Source: Bacteroidales bacterium (lineage in GTDB: Bacteria; Bacteroidota; Bacteroidia; Bacteroidales; UBA6680). From it: a stretch of 64,000 nt of DNA. This document shows, in pieces, positions 8,671 through 16,304 of this stretch (the first letter of the stretch is position 1; each line of letters starts with the position of its first letter). The stretch covers positions 19,218-83,217 of the forward strand of contig JAOARD010000064.1 in NCBI GenBank assembly GCA_025210735.1, given 5' to 3'. The translations under genes and the position numbers were made by a program. The notes beneath the pieces were generated by a model. That model searched no databases. It was not told the origin of the DNA and was given only the letters and a program-made list of their open reading frames with translations.

Positions 8671-8683
8671 GGTTTTAGATAAT

Positions 8684-9723
8684 GCTCTGTCAACGAAAAT
8701 GGTTGGTGTTGTACCTTTCTGGTCTCATAGCTCTTATCAACACTGTCTCAGGAGTGATTTCAAAATCAAATTCATCCATCTCACGGTACCATGACAGGTA
8801 ATTATGTAGATATTTCGTTGCCACTCCTCTGAATCGTACCATCCAAACCTGTAAATCGAATTGATATTTCTGAACATTCTTTATATGTACAACATCCTTC
8901 TTTACAGATTCCTGTTTAGGTATACTCAATACACCATGTCTTACACTATTTTCCTTTGTATACTTCAGATACACTGCTTTATTCTGACTACAAAATAGAG
9001 AGTCTCTTGTAAGTAGTCTTGATAAGTCAGGCTTAATTTTATCAGCACTGAATCTATAGAAAATATCATCAAATGTATTTTTACCTCTGTCTCTGCAAAA
9101 CAGTGTAAATACCCTGCTCTTTGAAGGAATATGTTTTGATGATTTGTATCCTCTTTTTCGTGGTTTTCTTCTTAATTTCTTACTCCCTTTATCCGACCAT
9201 GCAAATATCAGTTCATTTACTTCTACTATACCCGATAGTATCTCTGGTTTTATCTCATTTACATTCTGTAAGAACCTATGTCGCCACCGGAATGATGTAT
9301 TTTTATGAACTCCACATTTTGCTGCTGCTTTTCTTATGCTTAAGCCATTCTTCAGACATTTTGCATATTCAAGCCATCGTCCTTTTTTGTGTAGGTTGGC
9401 TAGTGGAGTTCCTGTTAGAGTATTAAATGTTTTCTCACAATCTTTACATTTATAACGTTGTAGATCATTTCTTATACCCCACTTTTGAATAGATTGTGAT
9501 TTACAATACGGACAACTGATATCTCCACAATTCTCATTTAACAGACGTGATACAAATTTAATTGAATCTCTTTTCTCAATAGCTTCTTTTAACTGATAAT
9601 AACTCCTTGAATCAAGATCGTTAACAGATGCTAAAAGCTTAACAATGTTCTTTGATCTCATATCCTTTTTTGTTTGTATACGAGATTATTTCTATAAGGT
9701 TCAACCCAAATCGCCCACAGAGC
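8684..9723 (-). mobile_element. IS1595-type insertion element with imperfect terminal repeats
   Basis: The transposase-like gene is framed by an imperfect inverted repeat: GCTCTGT at 8684-8690 and its complement ACAGAGC at 9717-9723. Inside, CGA and GGTTG blocks also line up, giving about 15 of 22 matching positions. The stop codon of the gene starts inside the left end, a common IS layout. I could not find a matching 8-bp target duplication outside the ends (TAGATAAT on the left, TATTCTGA on the right), so the insertion is probably old. Confidence 0.6.
8690..9661 (-). CDS. IS1595-family (ISXO2-like) transposase with altered catalytic residues
   Basis: A 323-residue intact ORF. It has an N-terminal zinc ribbon (CPYC near residue 50, CKDC about 20 residues later, then TFNTLTGTPLANL), a helix-turn-helix (SIRKAAAKCGVHKNTSFRWRH) and an ISXO2-like core ending in RFRGVATKYLHNYLSW. 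The catalytic positions are not conserved. The usual EADET block reads EVNEL (Asp to Asn), the second Asp region reads CSQN instead of a TD/SD motif, and the third region reads YQFDL instead of YHxxL. The DNA-binding parts are preserved while catalysis should be lost. It may be decaying, or retained as a DNA-binding protein. Confidence 0.82.
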   Translation of the reverse strand: MRSKNIVKLLASVNDLDSRSYYQLKEAIEKRDSIKFVSRLLNENCGDISCPYCKSQSIQKWGIRNDLQRYKCKDCEKTFNTLTGTPLANLHKKGRWLEYAKCLKNGLSIRKAAAKCGVHKNTSFRWRHRFLQNVNEIKPEILSGIVEVNELIFAWSDKGSKKLRRKPRKRGYKSSKHIPSKSRVFTLFCRDRGKNTFDDIFYRFSADKIKPDLSRLLTRDSLFCSQNKAVYLKYTKENSVRHGVLSIPKQESVKKDVVHIKNVQKYQFDLQVWMVRFRGVATKYLHNYLSWYREMDEFDFEITPETVLIRAMRPERYNTNHFR

Positions 9724-9813
9724 TATTCTGATTTACGAAATAACAATACCAAACAGTAGAATCAAATCATTCAACCCTGTGAAAATCAAAAAATAAAAGG
9801 TGTGTTTTAACTC

Positions 9814-10599
9814 TTAAAACAGGCGCTTAATTATTCTTAGTTTATGTGTATATGTATCACGCTCTTTGTTGAATATCCCTTGATGATCAAAACTGTCAAT
9901 ACGAACACTTCCGGATGCATGTATTATAGATTTGTTATTAAGTAATATTCCAACATGTACAATATTACCCTCTTCGTTGTCAAAGAATGCAATATCTCCC
10001 GGATTAGCAGATTCAACAAAACTTATTGTTGTACCTATATCTACCTGTTTAGATGTATCTCTTGGTAGAAAAATACCGTGCTGTTTATACACCATCTGAA
10101 CAAGACCAGAACAATCTATACCATATTTAGTCTTTCCACCCCATAGGTATGGAGCATTTATATATTCAAGAGATGTTTTTACAATGCTTGCTCCGGTAGG
10201 CTCTTTATCAGCAATGTTAATTGGCTCGTCCAATCTATAGAACTTGTCATTAAACGTAAAATAGAAGTCACTTATCTCAAAAGGAACAGAGGCTCCTTGC
10301 GGAAGGAACATCTTCTGATCGTTTGGGGTATGAACTGTATGACTGCTTTTAAGAATAGTTTTATGACATTGATACAGGCTGTTAAATGTATCTGTATCAA
10401 TTACTGTAAACATCTTATTATCTATCCAACCATAATAGTTATCATCGGCAAGGGTAACCTTTGACCATTTTATAGACTGTTCCTTAATAAGGAATAGCTC
10501 GCCGAAGAGTACCTGACTGGTCATCTCGCTTCTCTCATCAGGTTCTTTTCTAACAGGAATAATACTGCATGTTGCAACTCCGTATTTTGGCTCTGTCAT
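9814..10599 (-). CDS. NlpC/P60 (C40) cell-wall peptidase with SH3-type N-terminus
   Basis: A 261-residue protein resembling dipeptidyl-peptidase VI/YkfC enzymes, which cleave gamma-D-glutamyl-diamino acid bonds in peptidoglycan peptides. The N-terminal ~130 residues look like SH3b domains (PVRKEPDERSEMTSQVLFGE, WSKVTLADDNYYGWI). The C-terminal NlpC/P60 domain has the catalytic Cys in IDCSGL (about residue 167), His in VHVGI, and a third polar residue in the IHASG block. No signal peptide is visible, which suggests a cytoplasmic role in muropeptide recycling. It stands alone on the minus strand, downstream of a palindrome. Confidence 0.9.
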   Translation of the reverse strand: MTEPKYGVATCSIIPVRKEPDERSEMTSQVLFGELFLIKEQSIKWSKVTLADDNYYGWIDNKMFTVIDTDTFNSLYQCHKTILKSSHTVHTPNDQKMFLPQGASVPFEISDFYFTFNDKFYRLDEPINIADKEPTGASIVKTSLEYINAPYLWGGKTKYGIDCSGLVQMVYKQHGIFLPRDTSKQVDIGTTISFVESANPGDIAFFDNEEGNIVHVGILLNNKSIIHASGSVRIDSFDHQGIFNKERDTYTHKLRIIKRLF

Positions 10600-10636
10600 T
10601 TTGGTCGAGTTTTAAATTAATAAGTTAGTTGTCCTG

Positions 10637-10658
10637 TTACCATATCTGTTTATGGTAA
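10637..10658. promoter_or_regulatory. Perfect inverted repeat upstream of the C40 peptidase gene
   Basis: TTACCATA, a 6-nt spacer and TATGGTAA form a perfect 8-bp inverted repeat 38 nt upstream of the C40 peptidase start. This is a good shape for an operator. The factor is unknown. Confidence 0.35.
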
Positions 10659-10958
10659 TGTTGGGTAATAATATAATAGATGAAGGTAGAATAATTGTTT
10701 CATATATTCAAAATCATCATCTGTTTTTTATAGTATAATAACTACCGAAAGTCAAAAATGTTGCATCTGATGTAATATTAGGGAGGTATGAAGCTGTGTT
10801 CAATAGTAATTTATCTATTAATGGTTACTTGGTACTCTTAAATTCTGTTTTTTTAGGCGATATAATAAGAAAGTAATACATTGTTTTGTTAATCTCTTAA
10901 TAAACATAGAATTATAGCCGATTAATAAATTTATCTACGTAAATTATCGTAATTAAAC

Positions 10959-11009
10959 TTTGTTTGTAAAATAATATCTATATATTTGTATTACGAAAAT
11001 GTTCGTAAT
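10959..11009 (+). promoter_or_regulatory. blaI-M56 promoter with BlaI-type operators
   Basis: TTTG (10959-10962), 18 nt and TATATTTG (10981-10988) form a textbook Bacteroidota promoter. At the expected start site lies a perfect palindrome ATTACGAA-N4-TTCGTAAT (10990-11009). A related, less perfect copy (TACGTAAATTATCGTAAT) sits at about 10936-10953, so operators flank the promoter. This is the layout expected for autorepression by the BlaI-like protein that follows. The rest of the 10600-11024 gap shows only the palindrome at 10637 and AT-rich sequence. Confidence 0.7.
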
Positions 11010-11024
11010 TAAATAATACAACAG

Positions 11025-11411
11025 ATGCAAAAATACAAACCAACAGATAGCGAACTTGAAATACTTCAGATTTTATGGACTGAAGGAGAGTGTACAGTCA
11101 GAGAGATTTATGAAAAATTAAAAGATAAACGTAATATAGGATATACCACAACATTAAAAACTATGCAGATAATGTTTGAAAAGGGTATCCTCTCTCGCGA
11201 AAAAAGCAAAAGAACACATTTATATAAGGCTGAACTAAAGAAAGAGGAAACAGAGAGAGTAATGGTGAGTAAGCTGTTAAATTCTGTTTTTGAAGGATCT
11301 GCGGTTAAGCTTGTAATGCGTGCTTTAGGTTCAAACAAAACCAGCAAAGAGGAGCTGGAGAAGATTAAGGATCTTATTGATGAGATTGAAAAAGAGGGTG
11401 ATAAGCAATAA
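11025..11411 (+). CDS. BlaI/MecI-family transcriptional repressor
   Basis: A 128-residue winged-helix repressor with the family pattern: TDSELEILQILWTEGECTVREIYEKL at the N-terminus, YTTTLKTMQIMFEKGIL for the recognition helix and wing, and a C-terminal helical dimerisation region. Repressors of this family are inactivated by cleavage triggered by their partner M56 membrane peptidase, encoded 9 nt downstream. In Bacteroidota most such pairs are not next to beta-lactamase genes and probably respond to envelope or metal stress. Flanking palindromes indicate self-control. Confidence 0.92.
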   Translation: MQKYKPTDSELEILQILWTEGECTVREIYEKLKDKRNIGYTTTLKTMQIMFEKGILSREKSKRTHLYKAELKKEETERVMVSKLLNSVFEGSAVKLVMRALGSNKTSKEELEKIKDLIDEIEKEGDKQ

Positions 11412-11420
11412 ATCGGTATT

Positions 11421-13814
11421 ATGGACTTTAATATATTTTCGTTAGAGATATCAAAAGCAATAGGATGGGCTGTTGTACACAGTGTATGGCAGATAATTCT
11501 TATATCAATAGTTGTAAAATCGGTTCTTTTAATGTTTAAAAAGAGTTCGCCTGTTATAAAGTACAGGATTGTTTTTACAGCACTGCTTACAACGTTTGTA
11601 GCATTTGTATCAACATTTGCGTGGTATTATACACGTACACTTGTGCCTGAAGAGGCTGTAAATTATAAGTTTATTGTTTTTGAGAATACCAGCGAGATAT
11701 ATCAAAGTTCGTTTATTGATACACTTTCGTCGTTTATCGACTCTAATACACATATTATAGTTCTTATATGGACTGTTGGAATATTATTGTATCTGTTGAA
11801 AATTATTTTTGGATTTGTATATGTTGAGCATATCAAAAAGTACAATACAATACAAATTCAGGATTCGTTTATTGAGAAGTTTAACAGACTGAGAGACAAG
11901 ATTGGTGTAAATAAACTTGTACGCTTTCTTGAATCAGGATCTGTTAATGTACCTATGGTAGTAGGACATTTTAAACCTGTATTGCTTATACCTGCAGGAA
12001 TGCTTTCAGGACTGTCTTACAGCCATATTGAGGCAATTGTGGCACATGAACTGGCACATGTTTATCGTAACGATTTTATTGTAAACCTGTTTGTTGCTAT
12101 AATTGAATCACTGTTTTTCTTTCACCCGCTTATGTGGTGGATGACTACAATACTTGAAGATGAGAGAGAGAAATGTTGTGACGATATTGCTATATCTGTT
12201 ACCGGCGATAAATTACTATATGCTAAAGCACTTGCATCTGTTGTTGAATATAGTAATGTAAAGCCATACTTAGCTCTGTCGTTCTCAGGTAATAAAGAAA
12301 AGTTGTATTTGCGTATATCGCGACTATTAAAAGAGACCAATATGAAAACGAGTATAAGAGAAAAAATAATATTACCTGTAGCACTAATTTTAATTTGTAC
12401 TACACTGGCCTTTACAACAAATGATAAAACTAATAACGAGAAATACATTGATGAAGAACCGTCAATAGCTGAAACTGATCAGCATACTATAGTTACTTCT
12501 ACATCAACAAGTACAAGCAGTAGTAGTACTAAAAGTGATAAAGAGAAGAAGAAAAAGAAAAAAATTACTGCTAAATCGGATATAAAGAAATCTTCATCTA
12601 AAATAAAATCTGGTGATAACGTAAAGGTTAAGATGAAAGATGGTAAGATTGAAGAGCTTGTTATTAATGGAAAAGTAATTGATGAGAAGGATTATGATAA
12701 GTATGCCGGAGATATAAACAACAATAGTGTGACCCTAACCAGTGGCGATGGTAAATATGTTCAGACAAAATCTGTTGTGGTAACTCACACTGATTCTGAT
12801 AATGAGCAGGTATTCCGTAATATAAGCGATGGCGATAATGTATCGGTAACAATGTCAACGGGTAATGTAAAAGAGCTTATAGTTAACGGGAAAGTAATTG
12901 AGGAGAAGGATCATGATGCATATATTGTTAATGACGATGGGGAGCATATATACCTATCTGATGATGATGGTAAAACAGTGGTTAAATCTAAAAAGATAGT
13001 TATACAGAATAAGAATGGAAAATCAAATATCACTATACATAAAAAAGTTGATGGTGATAAGCTATATGTAAAGATGACTGATGGTGAGGTTGTTAAGATT
13101 AAAGTTAATGGCAAGGTAATACCTGAAAAAGATTATCATAAATATGAGCACCATATTACCGATGTTGATAAAGTATCAGATAAAGATATTAAGAGAGCCC
13201 GAAAAGACATTAAAAGAGCTAAGAAGGATATTGAACGTGCTGAGAAAGAGATAGAGAAGGCTAAGGAGCAGATGGAGGTTGATAAAGAGAAGATTGAAGC
13301 TGAGCTTGAAAGAGTTGAAGAGGAGTTAGAAAAGAGCCGGGTGAAAGTTGAGCATGAAGTTGGATATGAAAAAGATAATTTAGAAATTGTTGAAGAGGTA
13401 GAGATTGAGAAGGAAGAACTTGACGAAATTGAAGAGGCAAGAAGAGAGTTGGAGAGGGTTAAGAACTCTAAGAAGAGTGTAGAATATCATAAAGACAAAG
13501 CGGTTAATGTAGATAAAGTTATGAGAACTGTTGAGACAGCTGTAGAGCGTGTTGATGTTGAGCATATTGCTGATGTTATAGAATTTGCAGTAGAGAATAT
13601 TGATATGGAGAGAGTTGTTGATAATATAGAATTATCTATTGATGCTGTAGATTCATTTATTAATGAAAAAGTATTGAATAACAACGATGATAATACAACA
13701 ATATATGTTAAGAGCAAGAAGAAGGTTAAAAAGCAGAAGGAGTTAAAAAGTAAGAAGAAACTGAAGCCACAAAAAGAGTTAAAAAAACAGAAAGAAGAGA
13801 AAAAGTTGAAATAG
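11421..13814 (+). CDS. M56 (BlaR1-like) membrane metallopeptidase with repeat-rich C-terminus
   Basis: A 797-residue protein. The N-terminal ~330 residues form the M56 domain with several transmembrane helices, the zinc motif HELAH (VAHELAHVYRND) and the ERExCCDD-like segment REKCCDDIAI. After a membrane helix near residue 325, a low-complexity Ser/Thr/Lys linker leads to three tandem units of about 60-70 residues, each with a (S/D)GD-(N/K)-V/L...ELVINGKVI-EKDY pattern (about residues 394-580). Then come a strongly charged coiled coil (about 590-690) and a Lys-rich tail. BlaR1's penicillin-binding sensor domain is absent, so beta-lactam sensing is unlikely. The extracytoplasmic repeats may bind an envelope ligand. 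Confidence 0.88.
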   Translation: MDFNIFSLEISKAIGWAVVHSVWQIILISIVVKSVLLMFKKSSPVIKYRIVFTALLTTFVAFVSTFAWYYTRTLVPEEAVNYKFIVFENTSEIYQSSFIDTLSSFIDSNTHIIVLIWTVGILLYLLKIIFGFVYVEHIKKYNTIQIQDSFIEKFNRLRDKIGVNKLVRFLESGSVNVPMVVGHFKPVLLIPAGMLSGLSYSHIEAIVAHELAHVYRNDFIVNLFVAIIESLFFFHPLMWWMTTILEDEREKCCDDIAISVTGDKLLYAKALASVVEYSNVKPYLALSFSGNKEKLYLRISRLLKETNMKTSIREKIILPVALILICTTLAFTTNDKTNNEKYIDEEPSIAETDQHTIVTSTSTSTSSSSTKSDKEKKKKKKITAKSDIKKSSSKIKSGDNVKVKMKDGKIEELVINGKVIDEKDYDKYAGDINNNSVTLTSGDGKYVQTKSVVVTHTDSDNEQVFRNISDGDNVSVTMSTGNVKELIVNGKVIEEKDHDAYIVNDDGEHIYLSDDDGKTVVKSKKIVIQNKNGKSNITIHKKVDGDKLYVKMTDGEVVKIKVNGKVIPEKDYHKYEHHITDVDKVSDKDIKRARKDIKRAKKDIERAEKEIEKAKEQMEVDKEKIEAELERVEEELEKSRVKVEHEVGYEKDNLEIVEEVEIEKEELDEIEEARRELERVKNSKKSVEYHKDKAVNVDKVMRTVETAVERVDVEHIADVIEFAVENIDMERVVDNIELSIDAVDSFINEKVLNNNDDNTTIYVKSKKKVKKQKELKSKKKLKPQKELKKQKEEKKLK

Positions 13815-13867
13815 TGTAGTATTACTACATTCCCATAGACTTATAAAACCTAGTCAGATAATTAAAC

Positions 13868-13908
13868 AAAAATACCCGGTTGACAGATATAATCAATCGG
13901 GTATTTTT
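13868..13908. terminator. Bidirectional terminator between convergent genes
   Basis: The arms AATACCCGGTTGA and TCAATCGGGTATT (one mismatch) pair around a loop of about 9 nt, with A and T runs outside. It can serve both the M56 gene and the convergent lipase-like gene. Confidence 0.8.
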
Positions 13909-13935
13909 ATGTTATAAATATTTGTAAACCTGTTC

Positions 13936-15141
13936 TTAACTATTGTGTTTGGTGCTGTTAAACCATAATATAGCATCAATTATCATGGGCAACATTGCTG
14001 AATTATGCGATTCGCCTTCAAGTATTACGGTAGCAACAGACGAGTTATCAGAACTACTCTTTTTGAGTGTATGCTCTGCATCAAACATCATTTTTAGCGG
14101 TATATTGATATCCTCAGCACCATGATAAAGTTTTATAGCTGAATGTAACTCCCAATCTTCAATACTGTTTCTTGTCAGATATTTCTTTATATAACTGTCT
14201 TTATAGTTCTTTTTGTAAAAACTATCAGTAAACAGACTCTTAACATTGGTAGATAAATCTCTGTTTATCTGGTTACCTGAATGATAACCGTCAAATAGCG
14301 AAGGTACTTTTCTATTATAAGGCGACCTGAAAATTGTATTCAGATTGAAATTATGATTGTAGTTATTTGTGTATGTATTAAGCAAATTTGCAATATAATA
14401 TGGTTCTGAGTACTCATTATTACTCATTATATAATCCAGCATAATATTCAGATTATAAGGACCTCCACCTGCAGCAGTACATTTAACCTTAAAATGATCT
14501 GTTTGAGTTTCCAGATATTGTAAGGTATTAATTGTAGCCCATGCACCTTGCGAATACCCAATAAGGTACAGATTGTTATTAATATGCTTTTTCTGTTCCT
14601 TAACTATCTCTTCTGCTGCATATAGCATATCAATTACCGAAGGTGTTGTTTCATTTTTAAGCATGTAAGGATGCTTAATATATTCAGATGTTCCAAATCC
14701 GGGATAATCAGCTATTGCAACAACATACCCCATTGATGCAATAGTTGTCATAGATTGATAAACAATATTATTAGGAGATTTTGACGGAGCTTCAGAGTAG
14801 AGAGTATTTGTAAAGTTCTGAAAACTGAGAACAGGAACCTCTTCATCTGTCTGAGGTACAGATATCAAGCCGGATGCCGTAATAGTTTTACCATGATATG
14901 TAGTCTTATAAGTAACCTTATATATATCAATATTGTACTTTATCTCCGACTTTATATCATTAATCTTTGATGAGTAGAGCGAGAATATATTTATCATATC
15001 GCTGCTCTGTTGTATGCTTTTAGAGTCAATTTTTTTGTAATCAACTAATTTTAATCTGTTTGCCGATTCTTGATTATCTTTTTTACAGCTGATTAATACC
15101 GCAAGTAAAAACAGTAAGATAATGGTAACTTTTGTTTTCAT
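13936..15141 (-). CDS. Lipoprotein alpha/beta hydrolase (secretory lipase-like)
   Basis: A 401-residue predicted lipoprotein. The N-terminal hydrophobic stretch ends in a lipobox-like LISC (Cys19), followed by a KKDNQES spacer. The fold is alpha/beta hydrolase: nucleophile elbow GYSQG (Ser near residue 194), a candidate acid in YHGAEDINIP and a His in GESHNSA, spaced like secretory lipases and prolyl-oligopeptidase relatives. The motif VAIADYPGFGTSE also fits. Substrate is not predictable; esters or acylated glycans are likely candidates. It is a single gene facing the M56 gene. Confidence 0.82.
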   Translation of the reverse strand: MKTKVTIILLFLLAVLISCKKDNQESANRLKLVDYKKIDSKSIQQSSDMINIFSLYSSKINDIKSEIKYNIDIYKVTYKTTYHGKTITASGLISVPQTDEEVPVLSFQNFTNTLYSEAPSKSPNNIVYQSMTTIASMGYVVAIADYPGFGTSEYIKHPYMLKNETTPSVIDMLYAAEEIVKEQKKHINNNLYLIGYSQGAWATINTLQYLETQTDHFKVKCTAAGGGPYNLNIMLDYIMSNNEYSEPYYIANLLNTYTNNYNHNFNLNTIFRSPYNRKVPSLFDGYHSGNQINRDLSTNVKSLFTDSFYKKNYKDSYIKKYLTRNSIEDWELHSAIKLYHGAEDINIPLKMMFDAEHTLKKSSSDNSSVATVILEGESHNSAMLPMIIDAILWFNSTKHNS

Positions 15142-15311
15142 GTCTTTTAATCTACTTTAAATATGATATATAGAAGATGGTTTTACACTTCTTTTATCTA
15201 TTATACACTAATAATTTTGCCAATACGTCTACATAAATAAAGTTACCTTAAATTATCCCGAATACAGCCAAAAAAAGGTTGATCTATGTTACCTTTTCAA
15301 AAATTTTTACA

Positions 15312-15350
15312 AAAAAAAAGATCTCCTTGCTTAAGGGAGATCTTCCTGCT
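15312..15350 (-). terminator. Terminator of the BFD-like gene
   Basis: On the minus strand, a 9-bp stem (AAGATCTCC / GGAGATCTT; 15318-15344) is followed by nine T residues. It lies 24 nt after the stop of the small BFD-like gene. Confidence 0.8.
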
Positions 15351-15367
15351 TTTGACAAAAGTTCTAA

Positions 15368-15547
15368 CTATGCATTAACCTCGTCTAATATATCTACTAA
15401 GAAATCCTGACAACCACCACATGCTGTAGCAGCAAGTGTAACATCCTGAATCTGTTCAGGAGTTGTCAGTCCCTCTTTTTTAATAGCATTTACTATTGCA
15501 CTTGTAGTAACATTCATACAAGAACATATTACCTGATCCTCTTCCAT
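15368..15547 (-). CDS. BFD-like [2Fe-2S]-binding small protein
   Basis: A 59-residue ORF read directly from the sequence. It starts at 15547 with ribosome-binding site AGAGGAG 6 nt upstream and ends with TAG at 15368. It has the BFD-like fold pattern: CSC at residues 8-10, a helical segment (TTSAIVNAIKKEG), then ACGGC with cysteines at 43 and 46, giving the C-x-C plus C-x2-C ligand set of bacterioferritin-associated ferredoxin-like [2Fe-2S] domains (Fer2_BFD). In Bacteroidota, stand-alone versions are common and uncharacterised. It has its own terminator and probably its own promoter, with no linked partner gene. It may be an electron carrier or iron-release factor. Confidence 0.82.
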   Translation of the reverse strand: MEEDQVICSCMNVTTSAIVNAIKKEGLTTPEQIQDVTLAATACGGCQDFLVDILDEVNA

Positions 15548-16304
15548 TTTTACTCCTCTTTTAGTTTTAAATATCCTATAAACAATAGCCAGCAGAATTG
15601 GTTCAATGCATAGTATTATATGTGTATTTATAAGATAAGCAGATTCTGAAATGTCCGTTTTATATAAATAAACTCAGGTATGTCAGTTTGTATAAATAAT
15701 GATTAAAGTTCTGTAATTGTGTTTCTCTATTTTATGTTACGGGTTATTACAATAAAGTTTTTTTGAGATTACTTTCTTTAATATTTTACTCTTAATCTGA
15801 ATTTATAGTATGTTTTTTCAGCTACTGTTTTGTCTCTAAAAATTTTTAAAAGATACTTTTTTACCTGAAAAAGATGATTTTTGAGATTCAAACAGACCTT
15901 TTTTCTACATTTTTGATGCGTAAAAAAAATTGAACGATGTTCCCTGAATAATTTGATACCATATCTCTGGTAAAATCGATGTTTCCGCAATATTTTATAT
16001 CGACAAAACTATTTTAAGCCTACTTTTTTCTATAAAAAACTGACAAAATGTCTCGGAATTGGAGTTCCGGCTTTATTTTACTTCAAAAAAAACTGTGAAA
16101 TCGATGTTTTTTCAATAAAAAAGGTCGATTTTAAATCGTTTACGGATTTTTCAATTCGTTGAACATTACCTGTATTGACAACTTGTCAGGAAATTATAGC
16201 GGGAACATCGATTTTAATTGTTTAACCGATATAAAATATACAATGAACTATCTTAAAATTATTTTTTGGATATATCGGCTGTGTTATACTCATATCGCAA
16301 TTAT
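15548..16304. other. 757-bp AT-rich gap with recurring ATCGATGTT motif
   Basis: No convincing gene. A 70-codon minus-strand frame (15778-15990) is Lys/Arg/Phe-rich with no family features and is probably chance. A short motif recurs four times: AACGATGTTCCC (15933), ATCGATGTTTCC (15975), ATCGATGTTTTTTC (16100) and, on the minus strand, AAATCGATGTTCCC (16214 back to 16201). The second and third copies can be aligned for about 30 bp, continuing to a shared CAATA and TCGA. The gap holds the 3' region of the MutS-like gene and the upstream region of the BFD-like gene. Confidence 0.4.

Noticed and set aside
8676..9731. Target-site duplication around the IS1595-like element
   Set aside because: The 8-bp flanks (TAGATAAT and TATTCTGA) do not match in either register tried.
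15778..15990. 70-codon minus-strand frame in the AT-rich gap
   Set aside because: Lys/Arg/Phe-rich, no motif, no ribosome-binding site and it lies in a repeated-motif gap. Likely chance.
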